The notes beneath the pieces were generated by a model that saw only the letters and a list, made by a program, of their open reading frames with translations, did no database searches and was not told where the DNA came from. A DNA stretch of 41,176 nt from SIG603 sp044432645. GTDB taxonomy: Bacteria; Bacillota; Clostridia; Oscillospirales; Acutalibacteraceae. Every line of letters begins with the position of its first letter. Position 1 is the stretch's first letter. Below are positions 30,990 through 39,912 of this stretch, in pieces. The position numbers and the translations under genes were made by a program. The stretch covers positions 1 through 41,176 of the forward strand of contig JAWXUM010000024.1 of the NCBI GenBank assembly GCA_044432645.1, given 5' to 3'.

Positions 30990-33188
30990 TTATCTATCTA
31001 TGTCATTACTTTTGGGTTTATGTGATGTTTTAGCTTCTAAGTCGATTTTTTGAGCAATTATTTTTCCTGCTAGTTTAGTGAATTTTTCAGGCTTTTCAAA
31101 TTTGTTTTTATACTCATCAATCATCTTAGGGGATAAGCTTTTAAAATCTTCTTCGCCCATGCCTACAACTAAAAAAGAACCTGCTATAATTTCTACCATT
31201 TTTCCATCTTCGTCATATATAGCACGATTTAACTGTGAACCATTAATTTTCCCGTCTTCATTACAAATCAAGCAAATATCATCATAGTAATCAAATGTTT
31301 CAATGTTCCCATCAACTGCATTTTGTAGACTTTTCAAGTCGTTTTCTACTTCTACAACAACTGGTGCTTTCATTGGTTCTATGAGTAAAGCTGTTAATTT
31401 TGAAGTTTCATTTTCATATAATTGAGCATCTACCTTTTCAACATTAGAAATTTTAACATCATCTAAAACTGTAGTATCGTTAAATGTTAGTTCTATATAT
31501 TTTTTGCTAGTATATAGACCTGTGACTTTACCAATCTGTCCGTAAAGATTATCTTCATTGCCTAAATATCTAACTGTATCGTTTTCATTTAAGTTGTTTT
31601 CTTCAAAAAAATCTTTTAAATCATCAAATCCGTTCCAAACATCATCTATAACTAATTTGCCTTGTTCATCAACAATAATGTTAGCAGCTTCATCTCCATA
31701 TTCTTCATGTTCAAGTAAAAAATATTGTTTATCTTCAATTTTTTCACTATCAATTACATACCAAGTTCCTTTATGTTCTTCAACTTTTATATTCTCACTT
31801 CTTTCATCTATAAAAGGATATTCTATATCGGCTTCAGAAAACTCCCATACATCACCACCACACCACTCATTTTCTGAATTATATTCATTCTCAAATTCTC
31901 TATATTTATTTACTAAAATATTTTCTAAACCACTATCACCAATTATAAAATTATGTTCTGGTATTTCGTATAAAGGTTCTTTTGCAAATTCATCACTTGC
32001 CCAGTCTTTATTAGCTTGATTAATTCTTCCGTCATAAGATTTATTTAATATAGCATGAATTAATACGTGTTTTAAAACCTTTTCACCGTAAATGTCAGTA
32101 GCTGACTCAATTATATTTCCATTTAAATGTTTACCATCAAAATTTTCTGCTAAAGCATTTTTTAGATAGTCCACACATTCAATAGATTTTTTATATGTAG
32201 AGTTTCGCTCATCGTCAATCATTTGAAAACGTATTTCTTCCATTTGAGTAGCATCAAATTTTTCATTGGCATATACACGAACATCAAGTCCGTCTTCTAA
32301 ACCAAAGCGAAGCTGTTCCATTTGTTCTTCACTGAATTTAGGGTCTGCGTAAATTGATATATCTATGTTATTTTCCATACCATAACGTATTTCTTCCATT
32401 TGTATCCAGTCAAATTTTGGGTCACTATATTTTGATACATCTAGTCCTTCTTCTAAGCCTACACGGATTTGAGCCATTTCTGTTTCATCATATTTCCAGT
32501 CAGCATATATACTTACATCAATGCCGTTTTTTAAACCTAATCTTATTTGTATAATTTGATTACTGTTATATCTCTTACTTGCTAATATTTCTAAAAGTAT
32601 AGACATTTGTTGCCAACTGAATATATTATCTGCATAAATTGAAGCATCTATCCCTATTTCTAAGCCATTATATATTTCTTCCATTTGTTCAAAACTGAAT
32701 TTTTGGTTTAAATATATACTTACATCTAAATTCTTTTGTAAACCTTGTTTAATTACCCTCATTTGTTTATCTGAAAAGTCAGTTTTTGCATATATTTCTG
32801 CATTTAAGTTCATTTCTAAGCCGTCACGAATTTGATACATTTGATTAGGTGTAAACTCTGGATTTAGGTATAATTCAAAGTTTAATAAAGACATAATACC
32901 TCGTCTTATTTCTTCCATTTGTTCTCCACTGAATTTAGGGTCTGCGTAAATTGATATATCTATGTTATTTTCCATACCATAACGTATTTCTGCCATCTGT
33001 GTTTCATCAAATTTCAGGTCAGCATATAAGCTAACATCTACATCTGCTTCTAAACCTAATCTTATTTGCCACATCTGACTCCAACTAAATTCAGGATTTA
33101 ACATTTGCTCAATTTTCAGGTCATTTTCTTTAGCTTTTGTAATTTGATTTAATTGTTCGTAATTATACTCTAATATATTTGTAGTCAT
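30990..33188 (-). CDS. Polyvalent protein: 26-residue repeats plus LPD28-like and DUF3846-like domains
   Basis: This 732-residue protein has about 13 repeat units in residues 10-330 (FDETQMAEIRYGMENNIDIS and relatives), including one short unit. Residues about 345-390 hold YDGRINQANKDWASDE, similar to a segment of DUF3849-type ICE proteins (tentative). A stretch with TWYVIDSEKIEDKQYFLLEH, EEYGDEAANIIVDE looks like LPD28. The C-terminal 120 residues fit DUF3846 (LLIEPMKAPVVVEVENDLKS, RAIYDEDGKMVEIIAGSFLV). It ends SHKPKSNDIDR, the shared tail. The fusion ties the repeat to the polyvalent proteins carried by conjugative elements. GGGAG precedes the ATG. It follows the secretion genes. Confidence 0.85.
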   Translation of the reverse strand: MTTNILEYNYEQLNQITKAKENDLKIEQMLNPEFSWSQMWQIRLGLEADVDVSLYADLKFDETQMAEIRYGMENNIDISIYADPKFSGEQMEEIRRGIMSLLNFELYLNPEFTPNQMYQIRDGLEMNLNAEIYAKTDFSDKQMRVIKQGLQKNLDVSIYLNQKFSFEQMEEIYNGLEIGIDASIYADNIFSWQQMSILLEILASKRYNSNQIIQIRLGLKNGIDVSIYADWKYDETEMAQIRVGLEEGLDVSKYSDPKFDWIQMEEIRYGMENNIDISIYADPKFSEEQMEQLRFGLEDGLDVRVYANEKFDATQMEEIRFQMIDDERNSTYKKSIECVDYLKNALAENFDGKHLNGNIIESATDIYGEKVLKHVLIHAILNKSYDGRINQANKDWASDEFAKEPLYEIPEHNFIIGDSGLENILVNKYREFENEYNSENEWCGGDVWEFSEADIEYPFIDERSENIKVEEHKGTWYVIDSEKIEDKQYFLLEHEEYGDEAANIIVDEQGKLVIDDVWNGFDDLKDFFEENNLNENDTVRYLGNEDNLYGQIGKVTGLYTSKKYIELTFNDTTVLDDVKISNVEKVDAQLYENETSKLTALLIEPMKAPVVVEVENDLKSLQNAVDGNIETFDYYDDICLICNEDGKINGSQLNRAIYDEDGKMVEIIAGSFLVVGMGEEDFKSLSPKMIDEYKNKFEKPEKFTKLAGKIIAQKIDLEAKTSHKPKSNDIDR

Positions 33189-33207
33189 AAGATTACTCCC
33201 TTAAATA

Positions 33208-33834
33208 TTATTTTTCTGTTGTTTCTTCTTGATTTTCTTTACCAAATTCTATATCATCGTCAATTTCAATAAAATTATCTATACTATCACTTTTATCTTT
33301 TTTGTAAAATTTGAAAAAATAAAATGCTCCTGCACCTATTAAAATAACAGCAACTGCAACGATTAAAATGATATTTGTTGTGTTATTAGTTGTTGTAGTT
33401 TCTGTAACTGTTTCTTTTTCAGTTATTGTTGGTTCAAGCACGATTTCTTCACTTTCTGCATATTCTTCTATAATATCTAAAGTTACAGTTTCATCGTTTA
33501 AAACAGCGTAAAGGTCAGCTTCGTCAACAAGGTTTAAAAAATACACATTATTTGAAGATGATGTTTTGTCAATAACTATGTAAAAATAACTGCCATCAGA
33601 TGTTTGTACAGTGATGAACTGTGTTTCTTCGCTATCCTCATCTACAGTAACATCATCTACTAAACTTAAATTTCCGTCAGGAGTAAGTGAATAAGAATAA
33701 GTTTCAGTGGTTTCAGTTTCGGTGCTTTCAGTTTCGGTTGTATCTTCTTCTAATTCAACCTCTGTTGCAAAAGCAGTAAAAGATATACTTAATATTAAAG
33801 TTAAACTTAATATTAATGTAAAAATTCGTTTCAT
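33208..33834 (-). CDS. DUF4366 / CD1107-family mobile element protein
   Basis: This 208-residue protein has a signal peptide (residues 1-23, cleavage after AFA), a Glu/Thr-rich spacer and the DUF4366 core: LTPDGNLSLVDDV, ITVQTSDGSYFYIVID and NNVYFLNLVDEADLYAVL. A C-terminal membrane segment (NIILIVAVAVILIGAGAFYF) with a charged cytosolic tail follows. The family always accompanies this class of T4SS and probably acts at the cell surface or in the channel. The start overlaps the DUF4315 stop (ATGA). Confidence 0.9.
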   Translation of the reverse strand: MKRIFTLILSLTLILSISFTAFATEVELEEDTTETESTETETTETYSYSLTPDGNLSLVDDVTVDEDSEETQFITVQTSDGSYFYIVIDKTSSSNNVYFLNLVDEADLYAVLNDETVTLDIIEEYAESEEIVLEPTITEKETVTETTTTNNTTNIILIVAVAVILIGAGAFYFFKFYKKDKSDSIDNFIEIDDDIEFGKENQEETTEK

Positions 33835-34037
33835 GTGTTTTCCTCCATTTTTTCATTTTGCAAAAAATCTTTAAATTGACCATATGTCATTTTTTTCATG
33901 CGTACAAGATTAGCTATAGCAAGATTTTCTAAATCTTGCTTTTCTTTTGATAATTTATCAATATTAACTTGAATATCACTTTTTTTGATTTCCAATTTTA
34001 AAATATCTAATTCTAATTTTTTTATCTTTTTTTCCAT
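33831..34037 (-). CDS. DUF4315 family protein
   Basis: This 68-residue coiled-coil protein (KLELDILKLEIKKSDIQVNI) has the terminal motif ANLVRMKKMTYGQFKDFLQN. Length, coiled coil and the LVR...MT..[EQ][FL]..FL ending fit DUF4315, regularly found between the CHAP hydrolase and DUF4366 genes of CTn elements. The function is unknown. It is coupled by overlap to the DUF4366 gene; AGGAG precedes the ATG. Confidence 0.85.
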   Translation of the reverse strand: MEKKIKKLELDILKLEIKKSDIQVNIDKLSKEKQDLENLAIANLVRMKKMTYGQFKDFLQNEKMEENT

Positions 34038-34045
34038 TTGTTCTC

Positions 34046-36052
34046 CTAACTCATTAGTCCATAACCAAATATAGAGTTACTATTTAGACTATATTTTTTA
34101 ATTTTACATTCGTCACCAGAGTTTCCCTCAACAGTATATACATATTCGCCGTCCGTTCCAAGCACAATTCCAACATGATTAGCTTTACCGTCATTGTCCC
34201 AGTCGAAAAAAATCAAATCTCCTGCTACAACATTTGTTATGTTATAGCCTACCCACATATCTGTACTTTTAAAGTATGCTATTCCTTGCGTACAACTTGC
34301 AAATTTAATTCCATCGTAATCTGATTGGTCTAATACCCAAGAAACAAAACAAGCACACCATTCAACACGATAACTAAAGCCGTACCAACTCCAGTAAGGC
34401 TCTCCACCAACATTTCCAACTTGTGATAACGCTGTGTTAGCAATGTTTAAATCTCCAGTTCTGTTAGTAGTAATAAACACTACATCTGCTATATCAACAG
34501 ATGTACCACTATCATCTACACCACCAAACAAATAAGGATAGTTGCCACTTGTAGAAATTAATAGATTATAATATTCAAGTTCATCATCACTAATTAACGA
34601 TGTAACAATATTACTTAGATTATTATTCACTAAAGTTACTGTTAAAACCTCGTTTTCTTCTTCGGTTTCAGTTTCTATATCCATAAATATCTTATTGCCG
34701 TAATCATCAAAATATATAATAGTTTCAGTTTCGGTTGTAACCGTTATTTCTGTAGTTATTTCTAAATTGTATTCATACTGCATATTAAACAGATTGACTA
34801 TATCATCACTTACTAACTCTAGATTATATATTTCATATATTGCAGTAAAATATGAAGCTAGAGCATGAGGGTCATGATATATATCATCAACATTATAAAC
34901 ATATTCGTCATAATCGGGATACGTTTCTTCAATACTGTTTATATCGGTCTGTAAGTTGTTTTCGTAAGTATCATACACATCATTAACATCTACCATATCG
35001 TCTGTATCAGATAAATAGGAAGTTGAAATAACAATGTTAAAGCCACTTAAAAATAAACCTCCAGTTATTGATGTTAAAAACATACCAATTACTAGAACAA
35101 CAGCAATTACTGCTGTAACTATCCAAAAATATGGATTTAAAACTAAAGCTTGAACAGCTGTTGCAATTTTACTAGCTACTGCTTTTATTATTGTTGCTAA
35201 TTTAACATATATTTCTTGCGTGATTTTTTTAGCTGTTTGAAATTGTCGATATTTTTTTATTGATTTCCGTTGCCGAATTTGTGCTGACGAAAGTTTACGT
35301 TTTCTTTTATAACGGTTACGCTTTGATTTATATATAATACGAGAACCGTTATAATCAAAATTTCTAGACAAATTAGACTTTTTTTCATTGTCGTTACTTT
35401 GAATTTCATTGTACAAATCATTGGCAAAACGCACATTTTTATACGCAAATTTAACACTCTTACGATTGATTTTTTGTGCATTAGAAGCAGTTGTAATACT
35501 TTTGGAAATATAATTATTAGCAGAACGTGAAATAGTATTATTTCTTACTGAACGATAAGAATTTTGTATATTCTTATGCTGAAGAACATGTGTCGATGAT
35601 GAAACCTTGTCACTGGTGTTGGAATTAATACTAACGGACTTATCTGCACTGCTAACAGTTCTTTGGGTATCTGTGTTTTGATATGTATTACTTTGTGATT
35701 GAGTTTGAGCGTTTGGGTCTGCGTTTTTGGTGTTTTCATTATACTTTTCAGTTCGATAAGCCTTTTGTATGTTCTTACGCTGAATAACCTGTGCCGATGA
35801 TAAAGCCTTGTCACTGGTGTTGGAATTAATACTAACGGACTTATCTGCACTGCTAACAGTTCTTTGGGTATCCGTATTTTGATATGTGTTACTTTGTGAT
35901 TGAATTTGAGCGTTTGGGTCTGCGTTTTTGGTGCTTTCATTGGTTCTAAAAGTTTTTTGTAGGTTTTTACGTTGAATAACTTGTGCTGATGACAGCGTTG
36001 TTGTTGTTTTTTTCGAAACTTTAAATTTTTGTGGCATATATTGATTATTCAT
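34046..36052 (-). CDS. CD1108-family T4SS peptidoglycan hydrolase with C-terminal CHAP domain
   Basis: This 668-residue protein has a basic, Ser/Asn/Gln-rich cytosolic N-terminus with tandem repeats and one transmembrane helix (about residues 304-325, PYFWIVTAVIAVVLVIGMFL). An extracellular region follows and ends in a CHAP amidase/endopeptidase domain: VEWCACFVSWVLDQ (catalytic Cys near 566), KANHVGIVLG (His) and VEGNSGD (Asn). It would open the cell wall for the conjugation channel, as VirB1-like proteins do. A lysozyme-like domain, common in relatives, is not evident. Its ATG lies inside the end of the VirB4 gene, so translation is coupled. Confidence 0.92.
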   Translation of the reverse strand: MNNQYMPQKFKVSKKTTTTLSSAQVIQRKNLQKTFRTNESTKNADPNAQIQSQSNTYQNTDTQRTVSSADKSVSINSNTSDKALSSAQVIQRKNIQKAYRTEKYNENTKNADPNAQTQSQSNTYQNTDTQRTVSSADKSVSINSNTSDKVSSSTHVLQHKNIQNSYRSVRNNTISRSANNYISKSITTASNAQKINRKSVKFAYKNVRFANDLYNEIQSNDNEKKSNLSRNFDYNGSRIIYKSKRNRYKRKRKLSSAQIRQRKSIKKYRQFQTAKKITQEIYVKLATIIKAVASKIATAVQALVLNPYFWIVTAVIAVVLVIGMFLTSITGGLFLSGFNIVISTSYLSDTDDMVDVNDVYDTYENNLQTDINSIEETYPDYDEYVYNVDDIYHDPHALASYFTAIYEIYNLELVSDDIVNLFNMQYEYNLEITTEITVTTETETIIYFDDYGNKIFMDIETETEEENEVLTVTLVNNNLSNIVTSLISDDELEYYNLLISTSGNYPYLFGGVDDSGTSVDIADVVFITTNRTGDLNIANTALSQVGNVGGEPYWSWYGFSYRVEWCACFVSWVLDQSDYDGIKFASCTQGIAYFKSTDMWVGYNITNVVAGDLIFFDWDNDGKANHVGIVLGTDGEYVYTVEGNSGDECKIKKYSLNSNSIFGYGLMS
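35551..36000 (-). repeat. 201-bp tandem duplication in the hydrolase gene
   Basis: The segment from 35551 recurs at 35752 (offset 201 bp = 67 codons), with 35604-35740 and 35805-35941 almost identical. A third, partial unit starts near 35942 after losing 12 bp. Each unit encodes SSAQVIQRKNIQK then a polar linker with NTYQNTDTQRTVSSADKSV. Confidence 0.9.
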
Positions 36053-38447
36053 CTACATATGTCACCTCGCTAGGCTTGGTTGTCATTTTCTCATACAAAT
36101 TATTATCTTTAGGAAATTTCCCAATAAAAGGAACAATAGTGTTTCCATAAAAAATTAGTCCCGAACCTTGTTCTGCACCTGTTATATAAGATAACTGGTG
36201 ACTAGATATACCGAGTTGCTCAGATAAGAATTTTCTAGCATCTTTACCTTGCGATAACATGCAAATAAAATCGGTGTTTTCAATTATATTTTTAATTTCT
36301 CTAGAACTCATTAAATCACTAACATTTTGTGTAATACCTGTTGGAATACCACCCCATTTACGAAAGCGTTTCCATATTTCAACAGAAAAAGCAGCAGTCA
36401 TTTCATCTTTTAGTAGCAAGTGAAATTCGTCCATATAATACCTTGTTAAATTGCTTTTTTCTCTGTTTGATGTAACTTTGTTCCAAACTTGGTCTTGTAC
36501 GATAAACATACCAATTCTTTTAAGCTGTTTGCCTAAACCTTTAATATCAAAACAAACAAGCCTATTGTCTAAATTTACATTTGTATGATGATTAAAAACA
36601 TTCAAACTACCAGTAACATAAAATTCTAAAGCTGAGTAAACTTGTTTAGCATCTTCATCTTCCTGTTTTCCTAACTCGTTATATAAGTCTTCTAAAATAG
36701 GTAAATTTTCAGGTATAGGGTTAGCCAAATATTTTTTATAAATTTCTTTTACACATCTATCAATAATTGACTTTTCTTGTGCTGTTAAACCTGTTTTTCT
36801 ATCGACTATAATTTCACATAAAGAAATAATAAAATCACTTTTAAGTGATATTGGTTTTTCTTCGTCACTGTAGTTAATATTAAAGTCTAGTGGGTTTATA
36901 TAATGTTTGCTAACTGGAGAAATTTTCACAACTTGTCCGTCAAGTTCTTCAACTAATGGAAAATATTCGCCCTCTGGGTCGCAGATAATCACAGTATCTT
37001 CAAGAGCCAATATAATGTTATATATTTCCCTTTTTGCTGTAAATGATTTACCACTACCTGGACTACCAAATATTAAACCATTAGGGTTTTGAAGTTTATT
37101 TCTATCAATCATTATGAGGTTATTTGAAGTCGCATTAACTCCATAATAAAGTGCTTCTTTGTGTGATTGGTATAACTCTTGTGTTGTAAATGGAATAAAA
37201 ACAGCTGTACTTGTAGTTGTTAGAGTCCGTTTTATTTCTATTTGATTTAGACCTAGTGGAAGTGAAGAAATTAAGCCTTGTTCTTGCTGATAATCAAGTG
37301 ATATTAAAGGACAATTATATATATTAGCAATACTTTTAGCTTGCAAGAATATATTATCAAGTTCTTTTTTGGTATCAGTTGAATTTAATAGCAAAACTGT
37401 AATTAAAAACATTTTTTCATTGTTGCTCTCTAAATCTTCAAGAAACTTCTTAGTTTCTTCAGCGTAAGTAATAGTTGCGTTTGGGATAATGTCAATATCC
37501 CACCCACCACGTACAGCTTTCTTTTGTTCTTCGATTGTCATTTTTTGCACATCTGACAATTTGCGTTTAATTAGTTTTATAGCTTGAACTTGCTCAATTG
37601 CTTCTATGTGTAATGTTAATACTAAATTACTATCCAATTCTAAAAAATCAGCAATAATATTATCCTTTAAAGTTGGTGCTAAAATATGCAAGAATGAAAC
37701 TTTTCCTTGCTTTTCGCCACTTTCAAATGTGTTTTTTGTAAATTTAAAAGATGAGGGTAAAATAAAATCTTTTGTACTTAGTCCTGATGGTACAAGCCAG
37801 TCCCATTCAAATATAAATTCTTCTTCATTCATTTTAAGCATATCATGGAGTAAATTTAGTCTTTCTTTACCATTTAGTACGGCAACCCCAACTCCAAGTT
37901 TTCTAAAACCATTCCAAATAGTATTTTCAATTCTTGCAAAACGTGTTCTAGCTGTTTTTATATTATCTGCTGTTATTCCAACTGTTAAATATCGGTTTTT
38001 CTCTTTGCCGTTATTTCCTTTTGATAATTGCTCAACTAAAATATCACTAAAAGTTTTTCTGTCAGTATCATATTTATCATTTTTAGGCTGTAATAATACA
38101 TTGTTATAATTATTAAAGTTTACAGAGTTATTTACAAATGAAAACTGAAATGTAAGGCTGTTATCAAATGAATTTATAAAGTCGCACCAAAGTTTAAAGA
38201 TTTCTCTTTTATCTTCATCTTCTGCTAGTTTATAGTTAATATCTGAAAAATATATAGTTTTAGAAAAACGATTATTTTCAAGTTCGCAAATTCCATCTTT
38301 ATATATTTCTTTGTATGGAATTGTTTCCCCAGCAGATATGGTTTTTTTGTTTTTCTTTTTGGAATTTCTAATTAAATGCTCAATTTTTTTCTTTTTTTCT
38401 TTTGATAACTTTATTGCTTGTGTTGGTTGTTTCGGTTGCTTTTGCAA
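36045..38447 (-). CDS. VirB4-like conjugation ATPase (CD1110 family)
   Basis: The 800-residue T4SS motor ATPase has a complete Walker A (GLIFGSPGSGKSFTAK, near residue 455), Walker B (VIICDPEGEYFPL, near 485) and the later motif RYYMDEFHLLL (near 668) and QNVSDLMSS. The start is TTG at 38447, with AAGGAGGTG at a good distance; no in-frame ATG is as well placed. The first 22 codons overlap the end of the PrgI gene by 68 bp. Such ATPases power substrate transfer and pilus assembly at the inner face of the membrane. The gene order PrgI-VirB4-hydrolase is standard. Confidence 0.96.
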   Translation of the reverse strand: MQKQPKQPTQAIKLSKEKKKKIEHLIRNSKKKNKKTISAGETIPYKEIYKDGICELENNRFSKTIYFSDINYKLAEDEDKREIFKLWCDFINSFDNSLTFQFSFVNNSVNFNNYNNVLLQPKNDKYDTDRKTFSDILVEQLSKGNNGKEKNRYLTVGITADNIKTARTRFARIENTIWNGFRKLGVGVAVLNGKERLNLLHDMLKMNEEEFIFEWDWLVPSGLSTKDFILPSSFKFTKNTFESGEKQGKVSFLHILAPTLKDNIIADFLELDSNLVLTLHIEAIEQVQAIKLIKRKLSDVQKMTIEEQKKAVRGGWDIDIIPNATITYAEETKKFLEDLESNNEKMFLITVLLLNSTDTKKELDNIFLQAKSIANIYNCPLISLDYQQEQGLISSLPLGLNQIEIKRTLTTTSTAVFIPFTTQELYQSHKEALYYGVNATSNNLIMIDRNKLQNPNGLIFGSPGSGKSFTAKREIYNIILALEDTVIICDPEGEYFPLVEELDGQVVKISPVSKHYINPLDFNINYSDEEKPISLKSDFIISLCEIIVDRKTGLTAQEKSIIDRCVKEIYKKYLANPIPENLPILEDLYNELGKQEDEDAKQVYSALEFYVTGSLNVFNHHTNVNLDNRLVCFDIKGLGKQLKRIGMFIVQDQVWNKVTSNREKSNLTRYYMDEFHLLLKDEMTAAFSVEIWKRFRKWGGIPTGITQNVSDLMSSREIKNIIENTDFICMLSQGKDARKFLSEQLGISSHQLSYITGAEQGSGLIFYGNTIVPFIGKFPKDNNLYEKMTTKPSEVTYVDE

Positions 38448-38808
38448 TTTTCAGCACCTCCTTATTTAATTTATTTTGTTTTTCTAAAGCATCATAAATA
38501 TTATTATTTATGTATGGTCGTGTTTTTGGTCGTATAAATGTAAAATTTATATATTGTTTTATGATTTTTTCAAAAGGTTGATTGTACCTTTCAAACATTG
38601 CAAATAAAAAGCAAGGAAACATTACTATCATCATTAAGACAACAGCATTACTTGTGCCTACAAAACTATGTGTTAAAAAAAATACAGGTAAGCCTATAAC
38701 TAATGCTATCGCAAAGCATATAAGTTGTCTTTTTGTAAGATTAAACACTAGTTTAGTTTTTATTGCATTTATATCTTTTGGTATATCAACGTGTAATTCG
38801 TTAGCCAT
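38380..38808 (-). CDS. PrgI-family T4SS protein (VirB3-like)
   Basis: The 142-residue protein starts with HVDIPKDINAIKTKLVFNLT and has two membrane helices (about residues 28-44 and 53-72), followed by FERYNQPFEKIIKQYINFTF. This is the PrgI signature, the Gram-positive counterpart of VirB3 that anchors VirB4 at the membrane. The C-terminal 40 residues are basic and overlap the start of virB4. GGAGG precedes the ATG. Confidence 0.92.
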   Translation of the reverse strand: MANELHVDIPKDINAIKTKLVFNLTKRQLICFAIALVIGLPVFFLTHSFVGTSNAVVLMMIVMFPCFLFAMFERYNQPFEKIIKQYINFTFIRPKTRPYINNNIYDALEKQNKLNKEVLKIAKATETTNTSNKVIKRKKEKN

Positions 38809-38822
38809 TGTTCCTCCTTAGT

Positions 38823-39689
38823 TTAGTTTGAACTAAATATCGACTTACTTATGTTTCCAGTCTGTGTTAAGGTAAAAACTAAAACACACATGTACAGCAA
38901 GCACTCCCATAAGTAACTTATTGGGTTGTCTGTGACTGAAACATTCCTAATTAAAACTGCATAAATGCCTATACATAAAGTTATTAAAAACGCTTGAAAA
39001 GAAAATGCAAATATTGATTTGATATAGTTTTGTCCTATCGGTGAAACCGAGTTGCCACCCATCGTTGTTGCAAGAGTAATAGGAGCAAGTGAAACTCGCA
39101 AATAAATTTCAATCATACGAACGTATATTACAATTACTATCAAACATGTAATTATAAATGTACCACAACGTAAAACAATTGATTGTAATAAATAAATGAG
39201 AAGTTCAGGGATAGTTAAATCTTCGAGCGTTATTAAAAAATCACCTAGATAATTTTCATCTAAAGTAACCGAAGTATTTATAATAGATAGCGTGTTGTTC
39301 ACAACATACTCACCGACTTCAAATATCCCTATTACTATATTAAGGCTGTTAGTTACTAACATTACACCTATATATGTTTTTACAATCCATTTGAAAATAT
39401 CTGCTGTACCGACTTCATTCATATTGTTTTTATTAATTATCATTTCGATAAAATCGTATGTCATTATAAATGCTAAAATCATTCCTGCTATAGGCATTAT
39501 TACATTATTAGTAATTGAATTAACCATACTATATATACTACTGTTCCAATTATTTGGTGTTTTGCTAATATCTGTTAATACTTCGGTTAATGATGTATTG
39601 AAATTATCAAGAACACCACTGATGAAAATAGTTATAATTTGAATAATACCCGTTTTTATTACTTCTGCAAATGAACTTATAATATTCAT
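38823..39689 (-). CDS. VirB6/TrbL-like polytopic channel protein
   Basis: This 288-residue protein has about six membrane helices (for example VIMPIAGMILAFIMTYDFIE, LLQSIVLRCGTFIITCLIVI, SIFAFSFQAFLITLCIGIYA). The conserved RVSLAPITLATTMGG segment before the last helices is typical of the CD1112/VirB6-like proteins of Tn1549-type systems. It forms the inner-membrane part of the transfer channel. It sits between Maff2 and PrgI genes with short spacers, as expected. Confidence 0.9.
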   Translation of the reverse strand: MNIISSFAEVIKTGIIQIITIFISGVLDNFNTSLTEVLTDISKTPNNWNSSIYSMVNSITNNVIMPIAGMILAFIMTYDFIEMIINKNNMNEVGTADIFKWIVKTYIGVMLVTNSLNIVIGIFEVGEYVVNNTLSIINTSVTLDENYLGDFLITLEDLTIPELLIYLLQSIVLRCGTFIITCLIVIVIYVRMIEIYLRVSLAPITLATTMGGNSVSPIGQNYIKSIFAFSFQAFLITLCIGIYAVLIRNVSVTDNPISYLWECLLYMCVLVFTLTQTGNISKSIFSSN

Positions 39690-39694
39690 AATTA

Positions 39695-39910
39695 TTACCC
39701 GAACATAGTACTTAATAGTGGAATTACTGTAACACCAATAAAGGCTATACCACCACCAGCGACTAATTGTTTAATACCTTGTGACTTAGCACCTGGATTG
39801 TCGTTACCATAACCCTCAAATAAGTTAATAATACCCCAAATTCCTGTGCCTGCTCCTAAAACTATAACGATTGTTGCTACTGCATCTATTGCTGAACTAA
39901 AAAATGACAT
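39695..39910 (-). CDS. Maff2-family protein (VirB2/pilin-like)
   Basis: This 71-residue protein has two hydrophobic helices around a polar loop: TIVIVLGAGTGIWGIINLFE, GYGNDNPGAKSQGIKQLVAG, then GGIAFIGVTVIPLL. This is the Maff2 pattern, taken as the VirB2-like subunit of the channel. The gene lies 2 bp after the virD4 stop, with GGAG before the ATG. Confidence 0.92.
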   Translation of the reverse strand: MSFFSSAIDAVATIVIVLGAGTGIWGIINLFEGYGNDNPGAKSQGIKQLVAGGGIAFIGVTVIPLLSTMFG

Positions 39911-39912
39911 AA

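Noticed and set aside
26574..33188. TPR, Sel1 or pentapeptide identity for the 26-residue repeat.
   Set aside because: Period (26, not 34, 36 or 5) and conserved residues (QM, R-G-L-E, G-I-D-V-S, Y-A) do not fit those families.
35545..35940. A 131-codon alternative minus-strand frame with repeated peptides.
   Set aside because: It is an out-of-frame reading of the tandem duplication in the hydrolase gene, and the CHAP protein frame explains the DNA.
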